Source: Hyella sp964606015 (GTDB lineage: Bacteria > Cyanobacteriota > Cyanobacteriia > Cyanobacteriales > Xenococcaceae). Taken from it: a stretch of DNA of 19,031 bases. The stretch is from positions 1 to 19,031 of the forward strand of contig CAZSEZ010000051.1 of the NCBI GenBank assembly GCA_964606015.1, in the 5' to 3' direction. A program made the position numbers and the translations under genes. Below are positions 1 through 7,144 of the stretch, piece by piece (positions within the stretch are counted from its first letter, which is position 1; each line of letters begins with the position of its first letter). The notes below the pieces were generated by a model. That model worked only from the letters and a program-made list of their open reading frames with translations, was not told the origin of the DNA and ran no database searches.

Positions 1-51
1 CAAGGTAAAATAAAGTTACTAAATTTAATTTCTTAAACAAATCCCTGAAAT

Positions 52-1236
52 ATGGCAAAGATAGAAACTAGAACCGAGCCAATGGTTCTCAATATGGGGC
101 CACACCACCCTTCTATGCACGGGGTATTGAGGCTAATTGTGACCCTAGATGGCGAAGACGTCATTGACTGCGAACCTGTAATTGGCTACTTGCATCGGGG
201 AATGGAAAAAATTGCCGAAAATCGTACCAATGTCATGTATGTTCCTTACGTTAGCCGTTGGGACTATGCAGCAGGGATGTTTAATGAAGCTATTACAGTT
301 AATGCTCCCGAAAAACTAGCGGGAATTGAAGTTCCTAAGCGCGCGCAGTACATTCGCGTGATTATGCTAGAACTCAACCGCATTGCCAATCACCTTTTGT
401 GGCTTGGCCCATTCCTAGCTGATGTTGGGGCGCAAACCCCATTCTTTTATATCTTCCGCGAACGCGAACTAATCTATGACTTGTGGGAAGCTGCTACAGG
501 ACAAAGATTAATCAACAATAACTACTTCCGCATTGGTGGGGTAGCAGTTGATTTACCTTATGGCTGGATGGATAAGTGCGAAGACTTTTGTGATTATTTT
601 GACCCCAAAATAGACGAGTACGAAAAACTCATCACCAACAATCCTATTTTCCGCCGTCGCGTTGAAGGTATCGGAACAATTAGTCGCGAAGATGCCATTA
701 ACTGGGGTCTTTCTGGCCCAATGCTCCGTGGCTCCGGAGTGAAGTGGGATTTGCGAAAAGTAGATAACTACGAATGTTACGACGAACTCGACTGGGAAGT
801 TCAGTGGGAAACTGCTGGTGATTGTTTTGCTCGTTACATGGTGCGCGTTAATGAAATGCGTGAATCAGTCAAAATCATTCGTCAAGCCCTCAAAGGAATT
901 CCTGGAGGACCTTACGAAAACCTCGAGGCTAAGCGTATGGCAGAAGGACGTAAGTCGAAATGGAACGATTTTGAATATCAATACATTGCCAAAAAAGTTG
1001 CTCCTACTTTCAAAATCCCTGAAGGAGAGCACTACGTTCGTTTGGAAAGTGGTAAGGGCGAGCTAGGAATCTTTATCAAGGGTAACGATAATGTTTTCCC
1101 TTGGCGTTGGAAAATCCGTTCTGCTGACTTTAACAATCTGCAAATCCTGCCCAGTTTACTTAAGGGAGTCAAGCTAGCAGACATTATGCCGATCTTGGGT
1201 AGTGTTGACATCATTATGGGTTCAGTTGATCGCTAA
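52..1236 (+). CDS. ndhH: NAD(P)H-quinone oxidoreductase subunit H (NDH-1, 49-kDa type subunit)
   Basis: NdhH is a peripheral-arm subunit of the thylakoid NDH-1 complex, homologous to NuoD / the 49-kDa subunit of complex I. It helps form the plastoquinone pocket used in cyclic electron flow, respiration and CO2 uptake. The 394 residues are the usual length for cyanobacterial and plastid NdhH and the protein looks intact. The family signature GPHHPSMHG is at residues 16-24 and GYLHRGMEK at 45-53, and the C-terminus ends in MGSVDR as expected. The NiFe-hydrogenase cysteines are absent, as in all complex I homologues. The ATG at 52 has no clear Shine-Dalgarno sequence, which is common in cyanobacteria, but the N-terminus matches the family. 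The gene stands alone here, followed by a strong terminator. Confidence 0.97.
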   Translation: MAKIETRTEPMVLNMGPHHPSMHGVLRLIVTLDGEDVIDCEPVIGYLHRGMEKIAENRTNVMYVPYVSRWDYAAGMFNEAITVNAPEKLAGIEVPKRAQYIRVIMLELNRIANHLLWLGPFLADVGAQTPFFYIFRERELIYDLWEAATGQRLINNNYFRIGGVAVDLPYGWMDKCEDFCDYFDPKIDEYEKLITNNPIFRRRVEGIGTISREDAINWGLSGPMLRGSGVKWDLRKVDNYECYDELDWEVQWETAGDCFARYMVRVNEMRESVKIIRQALKGIPGGPYENLEAKRMAEGRKSKWNDFEYQYIAKKVAPTFKIPEGEHYVRLESGKGELGIFIKGNDNVFPWRWKIRSADFNNLQILPSLLKGVKLADIMPILGSVDIIMGSVDR

Positions 1237-1289
1237 TTATTTTAGTTACCTGAACTAGACAGCAATAAATGTAAATCTCAGCAAATTAG

Positions 1290-1322
1290 CAGTAGTAAGC
1301 CAGGATCTTGCTACTGTTTTTT
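1290..1322 (+). terminator. Rho-independent terminator after ndhH
   Basis: The arms CAGTAGTAAG (1290-1299) and CTTGCTACTG (1307-1316) form a 10-bp stem with one G-T wobble and a 7-nt loop. Six T residues (1317-1322) follow immediately. The hairpin lies 53 nt after the ndhH stop and about 40 nt before the next start codon, so it separates the two genes. Confidence 0.85.
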
Positions 1323-1361
1323 ATATGCTAGAAATGTTTAATACTCAAATAGCGAATAGTC

Positions 1362-1955
1362 ATGCAACCAGATTCTGCTTATCTTAAAGCAACTGCTATT
1401 ATCGACTGGCAACATCCCGATATTCTCGAATTAGCCAAAAAGCTTGCACAAGGAAAATCAATACCAGAACATATTGCTCAGACTTGCTTTGAATGGGTCA
1501 GGGATGAGATCAAACATAGTTGCGACTACCAAATGAACCCCGTTACTTGTACAGCATCTGATGTTCTCAAGCATGGTACGGGTTATTGCTATGCCAAAAG
1601 CCATTTACTAGCAGCGTTACTCAGAGCTAATGGAATTCCCGCAGGATTTTGCTATCAGCGTTTAAGTGTCTTTGATGACGGTGCACCATACAGTTTGCAT
1701 GGTTTAAATGGAGTTTATTTACCAGAACATGGCTGGTATCGCATCGATGCTAGAGGCAATAAATCTGGAGTAAATGCTCAGTTTACACCGCCCCAAGAAC
1801 AGTTAGCTTTTACCCTAAATTTTCCCGAAGAAGTAGACTGCACCGAGATATTTACAGAACCTTTACCTGTGGTAGTTGAATATCTCGAAAAATATGAACA
1901 TTGGGATTTATTACTAAATGATTTACCAGACTTAGACGCAAGTTTCCTTCGATAA
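1362..1955 (+). CDS. Transglutaminase-like (papain-fold) domain protein
   Basis: This 197-residue protein has one transglutaminase-like core and no signal peptide, so it is probably cytoplasmic. The catalytic triad can be read in order: Cys76 in GYCYAKS (after DVLKHGTG), His113 in SLHG, and Asp129 in YRIDARGN. That is the Cys-His-Asp arrangement of bacterial transglutaminase-like proteins, which are mostly cysteine proteases or amidases rather than true cross-linking enzymes. The substrate is unknown. Three further cysteines (Cys42, Cys54, Cys63) lie before the active site. The ATG at 1362 lies about 40 nt after the ndhH terminator, so it needs its own promoter. The family assignment is strong; any specific function would be a guess. 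Confidence 0.85.
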   Translation: MQPDSAYLKATAIIDWQHPDILELAKKLAQGKSIPEHIAQTCFEWVRDEIKHSCDYQMNPVTCTASDVLKHGTGYCYAKSHLLAALLRANGIPAGFCYQRLSVFDDGAPYSLHGLNGVYLPEHGWYRIDARGNKSGVNAQFTPPQEQLAFTLNFPEEVDCTEIFTEPLPVVVEYLEKYEHWDLLLNDLPDLDASFLR

Positions 1956-1967
1956 TCTTCTTCTAAC

Positions 1968-2011
1968 AAAAAAGCACCATCTCAACAGCCAAACCTGTCA
2001 AAATGATGCTT
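1968..2011 (-). terminator. Long-stem terminator closing the doxX transcription unit
   Basis: Read on the minus strand, AAGCATCATTTTGACAG pairs fully with CTGTTGAGATGGTGCTT, giving a 17-bp stem with four G-T wobbles around the 6-nt loop GTTTGG. A run of T residues (A residues at 1968-1971 on the plus strand) follows. The hairpin begins 37 nt after the doxX stop. On the plus strand no T-run follows the stem, so it would end the transglutaminase transcript less efficiently. Confidence 0.8.
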
Positions 2012-2047
2012 GAAATTACCAATAAATAGAAGGTAAACTTTAAAGCT

Positions 2048-2458
2048 TTAACTATCTTCTGAAGCGGTAGTTGTTTTGGGAGGAAAAGCCAACAAAACAA
2101 TATGCCCTACTAAAATCAACAAATCTCTTTCTAAGCCAGCAACCTTAGAAGAGTCACTAATAAAGTTAGGGATTTGTACTGTTACTAAAGCTCCCGCAAT
2201 AATAAAAATCAAAACCAGGTTGGTGACTTTCCAAAACTTACCAAATAATAATGGGACAGCAGCCAATACTTCAGCAATCCCCGTAATAGGTCCCAAAAAT
2301 CCTGGTAAGCCAAATTTCACAAATTTTGCCATTGCTGCTTCCCAAAAAATCGCCTTAGGTACACCATGATAAAGAAAAATCAATACTAAAAGAATACGCA
2401 AAGCCCATAGGCCATAGTTAGCAAGATTATTATTTCTAGTAAGAGAATTAGTTTGCAT
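2048..2458 (-). CDS. DoxX family integral membrane protein
   Basis: This is a 136-residue, four-helix membrane protein of the DoxX/DoxD type. Helices are visible at roughly residues 16-33, 54-73, 77-97 and 110-125. The family features are present: RILLVLIFLYHGVPK in helix 1 and GPITGIAEVLAAVPLLFG in helix 2. DoxX proteins are small membrane subunits linked to thiosulfate:quinone oxidoreductase in archaea and to oxidative or thiol stress in bacteria; their cyanobacterial role is unclear. The gene lies 158 nt downstream of the NDH-2 gene on the same strand, so it may be the last gene of that operon or have its own promoter. It has a strong ribosome binding site and a strong terminator. Confidence 0.88.
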   Translation of the reverse strand: MQTNSLTRNNNLANYGLWALRILLVLIFLYHGVPKAIFWEAAMAKFVKFGLPGFLGPITGIAEVLAAVPLLFGKFWKVTNLVLIFIIAGALVTVQIPNFISDSSKVAGLERDLLILVGHIVLLAFPPKTTTASEDS

Positions 2459-2465
2459 AAGAGAA

Positions 2466-2471
2466 CTCCTT
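2466..2471 (-). promoter_or_regulatory. Shine-Dalgarno site of the DoxX gene
   Basis: The minus strand reads AAGGAG seven nucleotides before the ATG at 2458-2456. This is one of the best ribosome binding sites in the window and fixes the start codon. Confidence 0.75.
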
Positions 2472-2616
2472 ATATTTTAGATTTGACAAGAATAACTAGA
2501 TGTTGTGATTGATTAAAAAGCTTAAGACAAAAAACAAGTTAACCTCAATTGATATCATCAAAAAAAATTGACCTTAAACAATCAAGAAATCAAATAATAA
2601 TGAACTTCAGATAAAT

Positions 2617-3906
2617 CTATTCACTATTAATTGAGATAGAGGATCTGGGCTGTTTCATATTAGTTTCGGGGATAGATAAAATAAGTCGTACTGAGCGATC
2701 GCACCAGAGATAGTTATGGAGCCAGGTCAACAAAATCAGTAAACGATTACGCCAATCGGGGAAATAAACCAAGTGAACTGTTAACCAGAAAAACCAAGGG
2801 ATAAAACCAGTGAGCTTAATCCCTGCAATTTGCCCAATCCCTGAGTAACATCCAATAATGGCTAATCTTCCTTTGTTGAAATAAGAGAAAGGCTTTAGCG
2901 ATTGACCTCGCAACTGTTTGCTAATGGCATTAGCAACATAAACTCCCTGCTGCAAGGCCTCTGGGGCGACTCCAGATAATGCTTGATGAGGAAGGCCTGC
3001 TAAATCTCCAATGGCAAAGACTTCTGAATAATTAGCTAGCTGAAGAGTAGAAGTAACTTTGAGTTTATTTTGTTTGATAATTGCAATATCAGGCAAACCC
3101 TGAGGAATCGCTCCAGCAACCCCAACCGCCCAAATAGTAGTCTCCGCCGAAATCCTAAACCCATCATCTAGTTCTAGTCCTCCATCTGTAACCTTAGTCA
3201 CTTGAGAGTTGAGCAACACTTTGACGCCCAAACTCCTCAGTTTTTTGGTGGTGTAATGACCGAGAGATTCGGGAAACTCTGTAAATAAGCGATCGCTTTT
3301 CTGAATCACCAGTAATTTGACTTCTCGATGATATAACTTAGGAAAATCTCTTAACAGAGATTGTTTGATTAGCTCCAGCAAAGAACCCGCTAACTCAACT
3401 CCTGTTGCACCACCACCGACAATTGCGATCGTCAAAAGCTGCTTGCGCCTAGTCTCGTCTATAACTGCACTAGCTTGCTCAAAACAGCGCAGTAAATGAT
3501 TACGTAATTGAATTGCTTGATTAAGGGTTTTCAATTGGAAAGCAAATTGTTCCGCTCCAGACACACCAAAGAAGTTACTCTTACTTCCTGTTGCCAAGAC
3601 TAAATAGTCATAACTCAAAGTATGGCGATCTATTTGGACTTTTTTAGCTTCCAAATCTATCTGGGTCACTTCCCCTTGAAGAAAACTCAGGTTTTTAGCC
3701 CTACGTAGTAAGGTTCTGATCGGAACAGCTACTTGCTCAGGAGCCAATTGAGCCGTTGCGACTTGGTACAAAAGAGGGACAAAGGTATTGTAATTATTGC
3801 GATCTACCAAAAGAACCTCGACTTTTCGACGAGCCAACGAACAGGCAGCTTGTAATCCACCAAAGCCAGCCCCGACGATTATTACTTTGGGATATGCTTG
3901 CATCAT
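2617..3906 (-). CDS. Type II NAD(P)H:quinone oxidoreductase (NDH-2 / Ndb family)
   Basis: NDH-2 enzymes are single-subunit flavoproteins that pass electrons from NAD(P)H to quinone without pumping protons. In cyanobacteria some also act as redox sensors or reduce demethylphylloquinone. The 429 residues show the FAD Rossmann motif VGAGFGG near residue 11, the quinone/FAD segment PLLYQVATAQLAPEQ at about residues 44-58, the NAD(P)H motif VGGGATGVELAG at about 164-175, and the second FAD motif VFAIGDLAG near residue 295. A hydrophobic, aromatic C-terminal stretch (FIPWFFWLTVHLVYF) gives membrane attachment. ATG codons at 3906 and 3903 are both possible starts. The gene begins 4 nt after the anti-sigma stop, so it is almost certainly translationally coupled to it. 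I cannot tell which of NdbA, NdbB or NdbC it matches. Confidence 0.9.
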   Translation of the reverse strand: MMQAYPKVIIVGAGFGGLQAACSLARRKVEVLLVDRNNYNTFVPLLYQVATAQLAPEQVAVPIRTLLRRAKNLSFLQGEVTQIDLEAKKVQIDRHTLSYDYLVLATGSKSNFFGVSGAEQFAFQLKTLNQAIQLRNHLLRCFEQASAVIDETRRKQLLTIAIVGGGATGVELAGSLLELIKQSLLRDFPKLYHREVKLLVIQKSDRLFTEFPESLGHYTTKKLRSLGVKVLLNSQVTKVTDGGLELDDGFRISAETTIWAVGVAGAIPQGLPDIAIIKQNKLKVTSTLQLANYSEVFAIGDLAGLPHQALSGVAPEALQQGVYVANAISKQLRGQSLKPFSYFNKGRLAIIGCYSGIGQIAGIKLTGFIPWFFWLTVHLVYFPDWRNRLLILLTWLHNYLWCDRSVRLILSIPETNMKQPRSSISINSE

Positions 3907-3910
3907 CTTG

Positions 3911-4693
3911 TTAAATCGCCTGATAAAAACCGGTCAAAAATTCTTGCCCCAAAGGCTGCTCGGTATCTGGTCTGGGCTCGATCGTAATTAGAACCGAGTT
4001 AGCATCTCCTAAGGCTTCCCCGAGAGTTAGGTTGAGATGTACTTCTCCTTTGGCATCAGGCTTAAAGTTGGAGCAGCCAGTTTTTTTACCTTGGGAAACT
4101 GCCCAGAGACGATAAACTTGATTACCTGGTAAAGGAGTCAGATTTTTGAGTGCCAACACGGCCCTACCACTTTCGGGAGCGAGAACTAAACTACCTGATG
4201 CTGCAACAACCTCATGCTCAGTAGCATCACGAGCAGCATTACTAGCGGTCAGAGCAACCAAACGATTATTTGGTTGACGCAATAAAGCAATTAGTTCCTG
4301 CTGTTGCAGAAGTTGGTCTTCTGTTAAAGCAATTTGCTGGCGCAAACTGAAATTATTGATCCCTAAAATAAAAGTACTAACTAGGGTTATTGCACCAACA
4401 ATCCAACCAGACTTAGATTTCAGAGATCGAGATTGGGGCAATGCAGGTTCAGATATAGATCGGGGTCTAACTTGAGCTAGGATTTGCTGGCGTAAATCTC
4501 CCTGAGGACTCTCCTCTGGCAAACTGTAGGGTAAGAGATTGAGCGTATGCTCTAACTGAGTGATTCGTTCTTGAAGTTCTGGCTGAGCTGCCATCTGCTC
4601 TTGGAGCCACAAAAGTTCTGTTTCATCGAGATCACCCAAAACATATCCCGCTAAAATTTCCTCTAAATTGTGCGATCGCGGATTATTAGTCAT
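3911..4693 (-). CDS. Membrane-anchored anti-sigma factor, RskA-like
   Basis: This should bind and hold the ECF sigma factor encoded just upstream. Residues 1-75 form a helical anti-sigma domain (LAGYVLGDLDETE, then a helix-rich segment). Residues 97-113 form a single transmembrane helix. Residues 115-140 are Gln/Leu-rich and probably a short coiled coil. Residues 145-260 resemble the RskA C-terminal domain (NQVYRLWAVSQGKKTG at 191-206, LITIEPRP near 240). The zinc-binding H-x3-C-x2-C motif of ZAS anti-sigma factors is absent; the N-terminal half has no cysteine and the only one visible is Cys207. The topology puts the RskA domain outside the cytoplasm, so the expected signal is envelope-derived, with release by proteolysis as in the RskA/RsiW type (inference). 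The ATG overlaps the sigma gene's stop by 8 nt. Confidence 0.88.
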   Translation of the reverse strand: MTNNPRSHNLEEILAGYVLGDLDETELLWLQEQMAAQPELQERITQLEHTLNLLPYSLPEESPQGDLRQQILAQVRPRSISEPALPQSRSLKSKSGWIVGAITLVSTFILGINNFSLRQQIALTEDQLLQQQELIALLRQPNNRLVALTASNAARDATEHEVVAASGSLVLAPESGRAVLALKNLTPLPGNQVYRLWAVSQGKKTGCSNFKPDAKGEVHLNLTLGEALGDANSVLITIEPRPDTEQPLGQEFLTGFYQAI

Positions 4694-5360
4694 GATCTTG
4701 ATTAACCAAACTATGTAGATTTTTGCGTAGTTGAATTAACCCACGGCGACTATGGGTCTTGACTGTACCGAGAGGCAGATCCAAACGTTCAGCAATTTCT
4801 GACTGACTCAACCCTTCGTAATAAGACAATTGCAAAACTTGTCGTTGCTTGGCCGATAATTTTTCGAGAGCATTTCTAACTTGAACCGAAACTTCTTCAG
4901 TCGAGACAACGTCCATCGGTGTGTCTGTTTTTTGTTTAACAATAGTGTCTTTGAGCTTGCCGATATTCTGCCAAAACTTGCCCCGAGAACGTCGAGAACG
5001 TAAGCGATCAATAGCTCGCGATCGCGTTAAGGTCATGAGATAGGTATAAAAAGAACCACGCTGTGGATCAAATCTAGACTTCACTTGAAGACTGAGAAAA
5101 ATATCTTGGGTCAAATCCTCTGCTTCTTGAGCGTTGCCAAGCATCCGATAAATCAAACGATAGACCAAAAGCCCATAGCGGTCATAAAGTATACCCAATG
5201 CAGCAGTATCCCCCTGAACAAAAGTCGCAAACACAACTTCATCAGTAAGGGCGTCGCCTTCGGAATCCTTAGCATCATTTACATGCCCTGGTTTCTGGTT
5301 CACGCACTCTCTCGCCTGCTCGATAGGGTACTTGGTTGATAAATAATTTGCCGTCTCCAT
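4686..5360 (-). CDS. ECF-type (group 4) RNA polymerase sigma factor
   Basis: This 224-residue sigma factor has only regions 2 and 4. Region 2 covers about residues 43-125 and includes NAQEAEDLTQDIFL (76-89), the core-binding and -10 recognition helices. A basic linker (RSRRSRGK) follows. Region 4 covers about 160-215, with the helix-turn-helix LSQSEIAERLDLPLGTVKTHSRRG at about 184-207, shown here as two overlapping pieces of a standard -35 recognition motif. The first 40 residues are a polar extension longer than typical for ECF factors, and no internal Met offers an obvious alternative start. The 8-nt overlap with the anti-sigma gene is the classic sigma/anti-sigma arrangement. It resembles cyanobacterial SigG/SigI-type or SigK-type factors, but I cannot choose between them. 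Confidence 0.9.
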   Translation of the reverse strand: METANYLSTKYPIEQARECVNQKPGHVNDAKDSEGDALTDEVVFATFVQGDTAALGILYDRYGLLVYRLIYRMLGNAQEAEDLTQDIFLSLQVKSRFDPQRGSFYTYLMTLTRSRAIDRLRSRRSRGKFWQNIGKLKDTIVKQKTDTPMDVVSTEEVSVQVRNALEKLSAKQRQVLQLSYYEGLSQSEIAERLDLPLGTVKTHSRRGLIQLRKNLHSLVNQDHD

Positions 5361-5432
5361 TGAGAGAATTAAGGGGTTTGATTAGTAGTTAATGGCTCAT
5401 TGTGAGAGTCTCAACCGACTCAGCTATTAATG

Positions 5433-5460
5433 AATACGGAGCAAGTCCCTTTTTGGATTC
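5433..5460 (-). promoter_or_regulatory. Candidate ECF-type promoter of the sigma/anti-sigma/NDH-2 operon
   Basis: On the minus strand GAATCC (5460-5455) and CGTATT (5438-5433) are separated by 16 nt and lie about 72 nt before the sigma start codon. The boxes resemble the GGAAT-type -35 and CGT-type -10 elements used by many ECF factors, so autoregulation is plausible. A small inverted repeat, GAGTC-6-GACTC at 5406-5421, falls in the predicted leader. This is pattern reading only. Confidence 0.3.
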
Positions 5461-5548
5461 ACTTTCTGGATTATTTTTTTAACTTACCTATCTATGATCG
5501 CTTAAAAGTATCAGCATATTGGCTTAAATTTGCGCATCAAATCTTCAG

Positions 5549-5595
5549 TTGTGTCGGCAAAAATACAACACAAGTATAAATTATTAGATAATTTA
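5549..5595. promoter_or_regulatory. Two adjacent inverted repeats upstream of the FHA gene
   Basis: The 307-nt gap between the divergent sigma and FHA genes (5361-5667) holds no gene. It contains TTGTGT-13-ACACAA at 5549-5573 and a perfect 8-3-8 palindrome, TAAATTAT-TAG-ATAATTTA, at 5577-5595. They sit about 70-120 nt before the FHA start and about 190-235 nt before the sigma start. Either could be an operator or simply part of an AT-rich promoter. Confidence 0.3.
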
Positions 5596-5667
5596 CCTGA
5601 TGTTGAAATAAACTTCTTCAATTAAGATCAAAGAACTTAAGACAATCTCTTACCTCTTAGAAAGTAG

Positions 5668-6081
5668 ATGATTCGACATAACTCAAAAAGTTCTCAACAA
5701 GAAAAAGCTATTTTAGTTGTTAAATATGGCGATCATATCCGCAACATTACGCTGGGTAAAGAGATCTTTGCTATCGGTCGCCATCACAAGTGTTCCCTGA
5801 CTTTGGAGGATAAGATGATTTCTCGCCATCATGCCACAATTGCTTGGCTAAGACATCCAACTTATAAAGATACCTACTCTCATTGGATTATTGATGGGAA
5901 AGGACATAATAAAAGAAGTACTAATGGCCTTACAGTTAATGGGGTCAAAACCGAAATGCAATGCCTCGAATATGGGGACGAGATTATTTTAGGAGCAAGA
6001 GTCAGTATGACTTATAGCTGCGTCGTCGATAGTACTGAAAGTATTGAAATTAGTAATAAGAATGATGTAATTTACCTGTGA
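5668..6081 (+). CDS. Single-domain FHA (forkhead-associated) protein
   Basis: FHA domains bind phosphothreonine peptides and normally report the activity of Ser/Thr kinases. Nearly all of the 137 residues form one domain. The conserved residues are readable: Gly37-Arg38 (FAIGRH), Ser52-Arg53-His54-His55 (ISRHHA) and the Thr-Asn-Gly...Asn-Gly loop (STNGLTVNG, 84-92), followed by YGDEIILG. The phosphate-binding Arg and Ser are both present, so binding should be functional. There is no signal peptide, membrane helix or second effector domain, so it is probably a cytoplasmic adaptor. No kinase or phosphatase lies nearby. Its 3' end overlaps the convergent hydrolase gene by 10 nt. The ATG at 5668 has no clear Shine-Dalgarno site. 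Confidence 0.9.
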   Translation: MIRHNSKSSQQEKAILVVKYGDHIRNITLGKEIFAIGRHHKCSLTLEDKMISRHHATIAWLRHPTYKDTYSHWIIDGKGHNKRSTNGLTVNGVKTEMQCLEYGDEIILGARVSMTYSCVVDSTESIEISNKNDVIYL

Positions 6082-7040
6082 TGGAGCAGGCTATTAATAG
6101 CATTAACTATTAATTCTGGTTCATCTAGCCAGACAAAATGACTACTACGGGTTGCATTTATTTGGCTGTAATTAGTCGAGACTAAGCTCAAATCTTGATG
6201 AATCTTGTTTCTGAGACGGTCAATTGTTTTCCTTGGTGTAAATAAGGTAAAGATATTAGCCTTAAAAAAAGTTTTTGACTTGATATTAACTACAGGTATT
6301 CCTTCTAAGTTATTAGCTGTTTTTAAATATTCACCACTGGAACTAAGATGCCAAATTTCTTGAGCCATAGTTAGCCAATGTTTGGGACGATAAAAAGAAC
6401 GTTTGACACGATTTCTGATTTCGGGACTAAATTTATTTAATTCTGGTTTTATGACTTCAAACAAACCACAATTCCCCAAGATTCTTACTATTCCCAAAGC
6501 AGAACCCAAAATTGCCATCACAAAACCAGCAAAAAATGCTGACTGAAGCAACACGATAGATAAAGGCATATTTAACATCGCTGATTCGTGTAGGCCATCA
6601 ACAAAAACTACACCTAAAACCTGTTCGCGATGCTTGTGGGCAAACAGCCTCATATTGTAGCTACCGAAAGAATCTCCCACCAGAATATAAGGCGGTTCAA
6701 TTTCAGCCTTTTGTAAAAGCAGATCCAGCTCAATAGTTACATTATCGCTATTACGAGGTAACTGAGAGCGATCGCTCCAACCATAACCAGCACGGTCATA
6801 AATACAGACCTCTGTAAGTTCTGCCAAAGCATCAAGCAAAAAATAACCATCCAAACCACCTAAACTATGATCCAAGATCACAGTTGGTTTACCTGTACCT
6901 TTGCGATACAAATGTAAACGATGACCACCAATATCGATAAACTCTCCAGGCGGCAAATCTTGTTTATTTTCTTTGAGGGTTGCGATGAGATTGTAAAGGG
7001 TTGTCGCTGCCAACAAGAAATACTGGATGTACTGCCACAT
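6072..7040 (-). CDS. Membrane-anchored alpha/beta hydrolase
   Basis: This 322-residue protein has an alpha/beta-hydrolase fold of unknown substrate. An N-terminal hydrophobic segment (about residues 4-21) looks like a membrane anchor or uncleaved signal. The fold begins with FIDIGGHRLHLY at 34-45. The oxyanion segment is DHSLGG (57-62), YDRAGYGWSD lies at 81-90, and the nucleophile elbow is Gly-Asp-Ser-Phe-Gly with Ser124. A candidate acid is Asp148 (VFVDG) and the catalytic His is His301 in SSHFVWLDEP. A second hydrophobic stretch around residues 158-185 lies where the cap domain is expected. Asp before the nucleophile, where many relatives have His, is slightly unusual. The gene diverges from the Hint-protein gene with a 104-nt gap. 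Confidence 0.85.
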   Translation of the reverse strand: MWQYIQYFLLAATTLYNLIATLKENKQDLPPGEFIDIGGHRLHLYRKGTGKPTVILDHSLGGLDGYFLLDALAELTEVCIYDRAGYGWSDRSQLPRNSDNVTIELDLLLQKAEIEPPYILVGDSFGSYNMRLFAHKHREQVLGVVFVDGLHESAMLNMPLSIVLLQSAFFAGFVMAILGSALGIVRILGNCGLFEVIKPELNKFSPEIRNRVKRSFYRPKHWLTMAQEIWHLSSSGEYLKTANNLEGIPVVNIKSKTFFKANIFTLFTPRKTIDRLRNKIHQDLSLVSTNYSQINATRSSHFVWLDEPELIVNAINSLLHHR

Positions 7041-7108
7041 TGTCCTATGAGTTTGCTTTCGAGCCTGAGTTCAATACTATCACTGGGATCATTTATCGAC
7101 CTGCTATC

Positions 7109-7114
7109 TATAAT
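7109..7114 (+). promoter_or_regulatory. Candidate -10 box of the Hint/Tim44-like gene
   Basis: TATAAT, identical to the sigma-70 consensus -10, lies 30 nt before the GTG start at 7145, in the 104-nt divergent spacer. No good -35 hexamer is seen at the right distance, so the assignment is weak. No Shine-Dalgarno site precedes the GTG. Confidence 0.35.
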
Positions 7115-7144
7115 TGAAATAACAGCGTAATTTAGATCACCGTC

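Noticed and set aside
5250..5258. GGCGTCGCC palindrome inside the N-terminal extension of the sigma gene, similar to GC-rich cyanobacterial dispersed repeats.
   Set aside because: Only 9 bp and part of a reading frame; no second copy was noticed in the window, so a mobile repeat cannot be supported.
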